Position numbers and translations under genes: made by a program. A stretch of DNA of 64,000 bases from Lepiota brunneoincarnata (lineage: Eukaryota > Basidiomycota > Agaricomycetes > Agaricales > Agaricaceae): contig JAEBUN010000013.1 of the NCBI GenBank assembly GCA_023014365.1, forward strand, positions 1 to 64,000, given 5' to 3'. A model generated the notes under the pieces. It was not told where the DNA came from and made no database searches. It was given only the letters and a program-made list of their open reading frames with translations. Numbering within the stretch: the first letter of the stretch is position 1; each line of letters begins with the position of its first letter. Shown here piece after piece: positions 61,930-64,000 of this stretch.

Positions 61930-62133
61930 TGTTGGAATTGAGGATTCCGGCAAACTGACGGAATGCCGATGTGGAGGTCACCTGATCGCCTTGTGATGGC
62001 CACGTTGTAGAAGGGATATACACACGTAGCGTACTAGCAGGTAATTTGTCCGTTTACTCCTCACCCCGTCGTTGTCTCCCTCTCGTGAATACACTTCGTT
62101 GTCGTATCACACCCTCTTGAGAAGATTTCAACA
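61930..62133 (+). repeat. 3' LTR of the nested gag-only element
   Basis: 204 bp, differing from the 5' LTR at about two positions. It is preceded by a short purine-rich tract. Confidence 0.92.
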
Positions 62134-64000
62134 CCTCAATGCCATCACAATCAAGGATGCAGGAGTTCCACCAATTGTAGAAACATACACTGAGTCCTTT
62201 GGCGGTCGTGGATGCTATGGGATATTTGATCTCTTTGTTGGCTTTGACCAGCATGCTCTAGCACCTGAATCCCACGATCTTACCACATTTCAATCTCCTC
62301 TTGGGACTCTACGCCTCACCTCAATCCCCATGGGATACACCAACTCAATGCAAATTCAGCAAGGTGATCTCACATTCCTCCTCCAGGATGAAATCCCACA
62401 TACTGCCCTTCCCTTTGTCGACAATGTCCCAATTAAAGGGCCAAAAACGCGATACAAAATCAATGATGGCTACGAGACCATAGCCGAGAATCCTGGAGTT
62501 CAACGTTTCGTATGGGAACATCTCCAGAATGTCAACCAAATTATACAACAGATCAAGCATGCTGGAGGAACATTTTCAGGGCCAAAATCACGATTCTGCA
62601 CCTCATCTGCTGTGGTCGTAGGCCACTTATGTACGTATACTGGATGGCTTCCTGATACCTCATGCATCCAAAAGGTCCTCGACTGGCCATTATGCTCAAA
62701 CATCACTGAAGTACAGGGGTTTCTCGGTACCCTTGGCACATTCTGAATTTTTCTCCAGGATTTTGCCACAATCTCATGACCTCTGGTCAAGTTGACAAGG
62801 AAAGGAGTGGAATTTAGGTTTGGCAGTGAAGAACAGGCTGCGATGGATACACTAAAGGAATTAGTGAAGAATTCACCTTGCATTCAAGCAATAGACTATT
62901 CGAGCACTAATGAGGTTATACTAGGCGTCGACACATCAAAGATTGCTGTTGGATACATTCTATCACAACTGGGAGACGATGCGAAACAATACCCCTCAAG
63001 GTTTGGCTCCATCACCCTCAATGAATGTGAATCTCGCTATTCCCAGGCCAAGTTGGAGCTGTTTGGGTTGTTTAGAGCCTTAAAGGATGTCCGATTATGG
63101 ATTATAGGAGTTGGGAACCTAGCTGTGGAGGTCAATGCAAAATACATCAAGGGTATGATCAACAACCCTGATATTCAGCCCTCGGCAACCATCAATCGAT
63201 GGATATCGGGGATTCTACTATTTGATTTTCACCTTAGGCATGTCCCTGGCAAGGAACATGGCCCTGATGGATTGTCACGACGCCCCCGAGCCCCAGAAGA
63301 CCCTGCTGTCATGGATGATTTTGAAAACTGGATCAATTCAGCAAATGCATTCACCCTTCAAACAACACATGGTAATGGGCCACAGATACCACCCTGCCAG
63401 GAGGAACTGGGATGGATATGGACCTCAAACATGTTCGCTATTGAATTCATTAACAAAACAGAACTAACCTACCCTTCCCCCTATATCTCGCAATCGAATC
63501 CTATCCATCACTTCGGTGGTGTTCACCCAGTCAAAATCCTGTCGGGTGAGCACCTGGACTCTGCCACACCTCCTGAGCCCATCATTCCACAATCTGAAAA
63601 AGCAAAGCAACGCAACCGCAATCTACAACAAGTCCAGATCTTCCTAAATGATCCGAAACGACCCAGTGCCATGCCAGAAGATATGCTCAAGAAACTTGTT
63701 TGCTTTGCTGCAGGATTTTTTGTACGGGATGCTAGGCTATGGAAAAAGGATGCCAAGCTCAAGCACAAGCTCGTGATACCGGAGAACCAAAGATACAGGC
63801 TCATACAACAGGCTCACAATGATCTGGGCCACAAGGGTATGTTTACCATCCGAATTCAGCTTTTAGAACGATTCTGGTGGCCCCATCTTGACCAGGATGT
63901 ACGCTGGTACATCCAAACATGCCACAAGTGCCAGACAAGACTTTTTCATCATTTCTATATCCCCCCTACGGTCCCTACCCCATTCACCCTCTTCCAAAAA

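Larger units (their letters stand above)
60624..62133 (+). mobile_element. Short LTR retroelement with gag only (TR-GAG type), nested in gypsy
   Basis: The 1510-bp element starts TG and ends CA and has two 204-bp LTRs (60624-60827 and 61930-62133). The target duplication CCTCA lies at 60619-60623 and 62134-62138; removing the element and one copy rejoins the host RT frame exactly (LQPL then NAITIKDAG). The only coding content is one gag gene, with no protease, RT or integrase. A purine tract (GTGGGAGAG) precedes the right LTR. The LTRs differ at about 2 of 204 positions, so the insertion is recent, and movement must depend on enzymes from another, copia-like element. Confidence 0.92.
57220..64000 (+). 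mobile_element. Ty3/gypsy LTR retrotransposon, right part beyond window
   Basis: The order is LTR end, primer site, gag, protease, reverse transcriptase, RNase H, then the integrase zinc-binding start, as in Ty3/gypsy. The left end is unclear because the hAT element interrupts it and the 3' LTR is outside. A younger LTR element (60624-62133) splits the RT domain. Confidence 0.9.
57564..64000 (+). pseudogene. Gypsy gag-pol polyprotein gene, decayed and interrupted
   Basis: Gag starts at 57564 (MAELQIPADN) with a Pro-rich head, a FFEEVEMLAQECGL capsid-like part and a CGFCSSTEHMFRHC zinc-knuckle-like motif (about 58590). The protease-like part has AILDEGSQ (59500). RT follows, with SRWF-type, FCVLKKDGKSLRLVHDLQPL, then after the insertion AGVPPIVETY, GYTNSMQIQ and FVDN at the catalytic box. 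RNase H reads VILGVDTSKIAVGYILSQLG and FHLRHVPGKEHGPDGLSR. The integrase HHCC finger starts at HNDLGH and CHKC near the window end. Seven in-frame TGA stops lie at 57813, 58479, 59163, 59310, 60551, 62744 and 62777. A T run at 59867-59871 seems one base short. It cannot make active enzyme. Confidence 0.88.

Noticed and set aside
62500..62883. Minus-strand ORFs inside the gypsy element
   Set aside because: They are antisense shadows of the RT and RNase H coding sequence.
1..64000. CRISPR arrays, bacterial operons, rRNA genes, tRNA genes
   Set aside because: The sequence is eukaryotic with spliceosomal introns. I saw no spaced identical repeats and no convincing tRNA cloverleaf by eye, though a tRNA scan was not possible.

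Overview
The window looks like nuclear DNA of a filamentous basidiomycete, most likely an Agaricomycete. Genes are split by many short GT..AG introns of about 46 to 74 bp, often with CTAAC/CTAAG-type branch sites. The gene content also fits: an NWD2-like NACHT protein, a multi-intron cytochrome P450, a BTB-like protein of an expanded basidiomycete family, a secreted GH78-type glycosidase, a large family of membrane proteins of unknown function, and hAT and Ty3/gypsy elements. I cannot name the species.

Layout. 1-900: a diverged tandem repeat of about 430 bp followed by a convincing hammerhead ribozyme fold. 1.4-12.9 kb, all on the minus strand: a NACHT P-loop protein, importin beta-3 (Kap121/Pse1/IPO5), a cytochrome P450 and a six-exon HIT protein that no single ORF reveals. 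14.6-18.3 kb: an inverted-repeat element, a dead copy of the last exon of an alpha-L-rhamnosidase, then the full rhamnosidase gene with a 14-nt micro-exon. 19.7-22.6 kb: a decayed Set1/KMT2 histone H3K4 methyltransferase. 24.8-28.9 kb: a small proline-rich protein and a BTB-like protein. 31.2-35.2 kb: a fragment related to the membrane family, and a vacuolar membrane M28 protease. 36.0-38.3 kb: a conserved basidiomycete protein of unknown function. 38.9-47.6 kb: two tandem genes for large membrane proteins, each built of two homologous halves; the left one is intact (1106 aa) and the right one is frameshifted. 48.1-52.8 kb: one hypothetical gene and short dispersed repeats. 52.8-57.2 kb: a complete hAT element with an 8-bp target duplication. 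57.2-64.0 kb: a Ty3/gypsy retrotransposon running off the right end and split by a young 1.5-kb LTR element that carries only gag.

Two themes cut across the genes. First, many otherwise well-conserved genes carry single-base indels, several of them in short G/C or T runs. Either the assembly has homopolymer errors or these genes are decaying; raw reads would decide. Second, the transposons carry a specific decay signature: every premature stop I can place in the gypsy gag-pol is TGA where CGA (Arg) fits, and catalytic Asp codons in both the gypsy RT and the hAT transposase have become Asn by CpG to CpA change. This points to cytosine-methylation-driven mutation.
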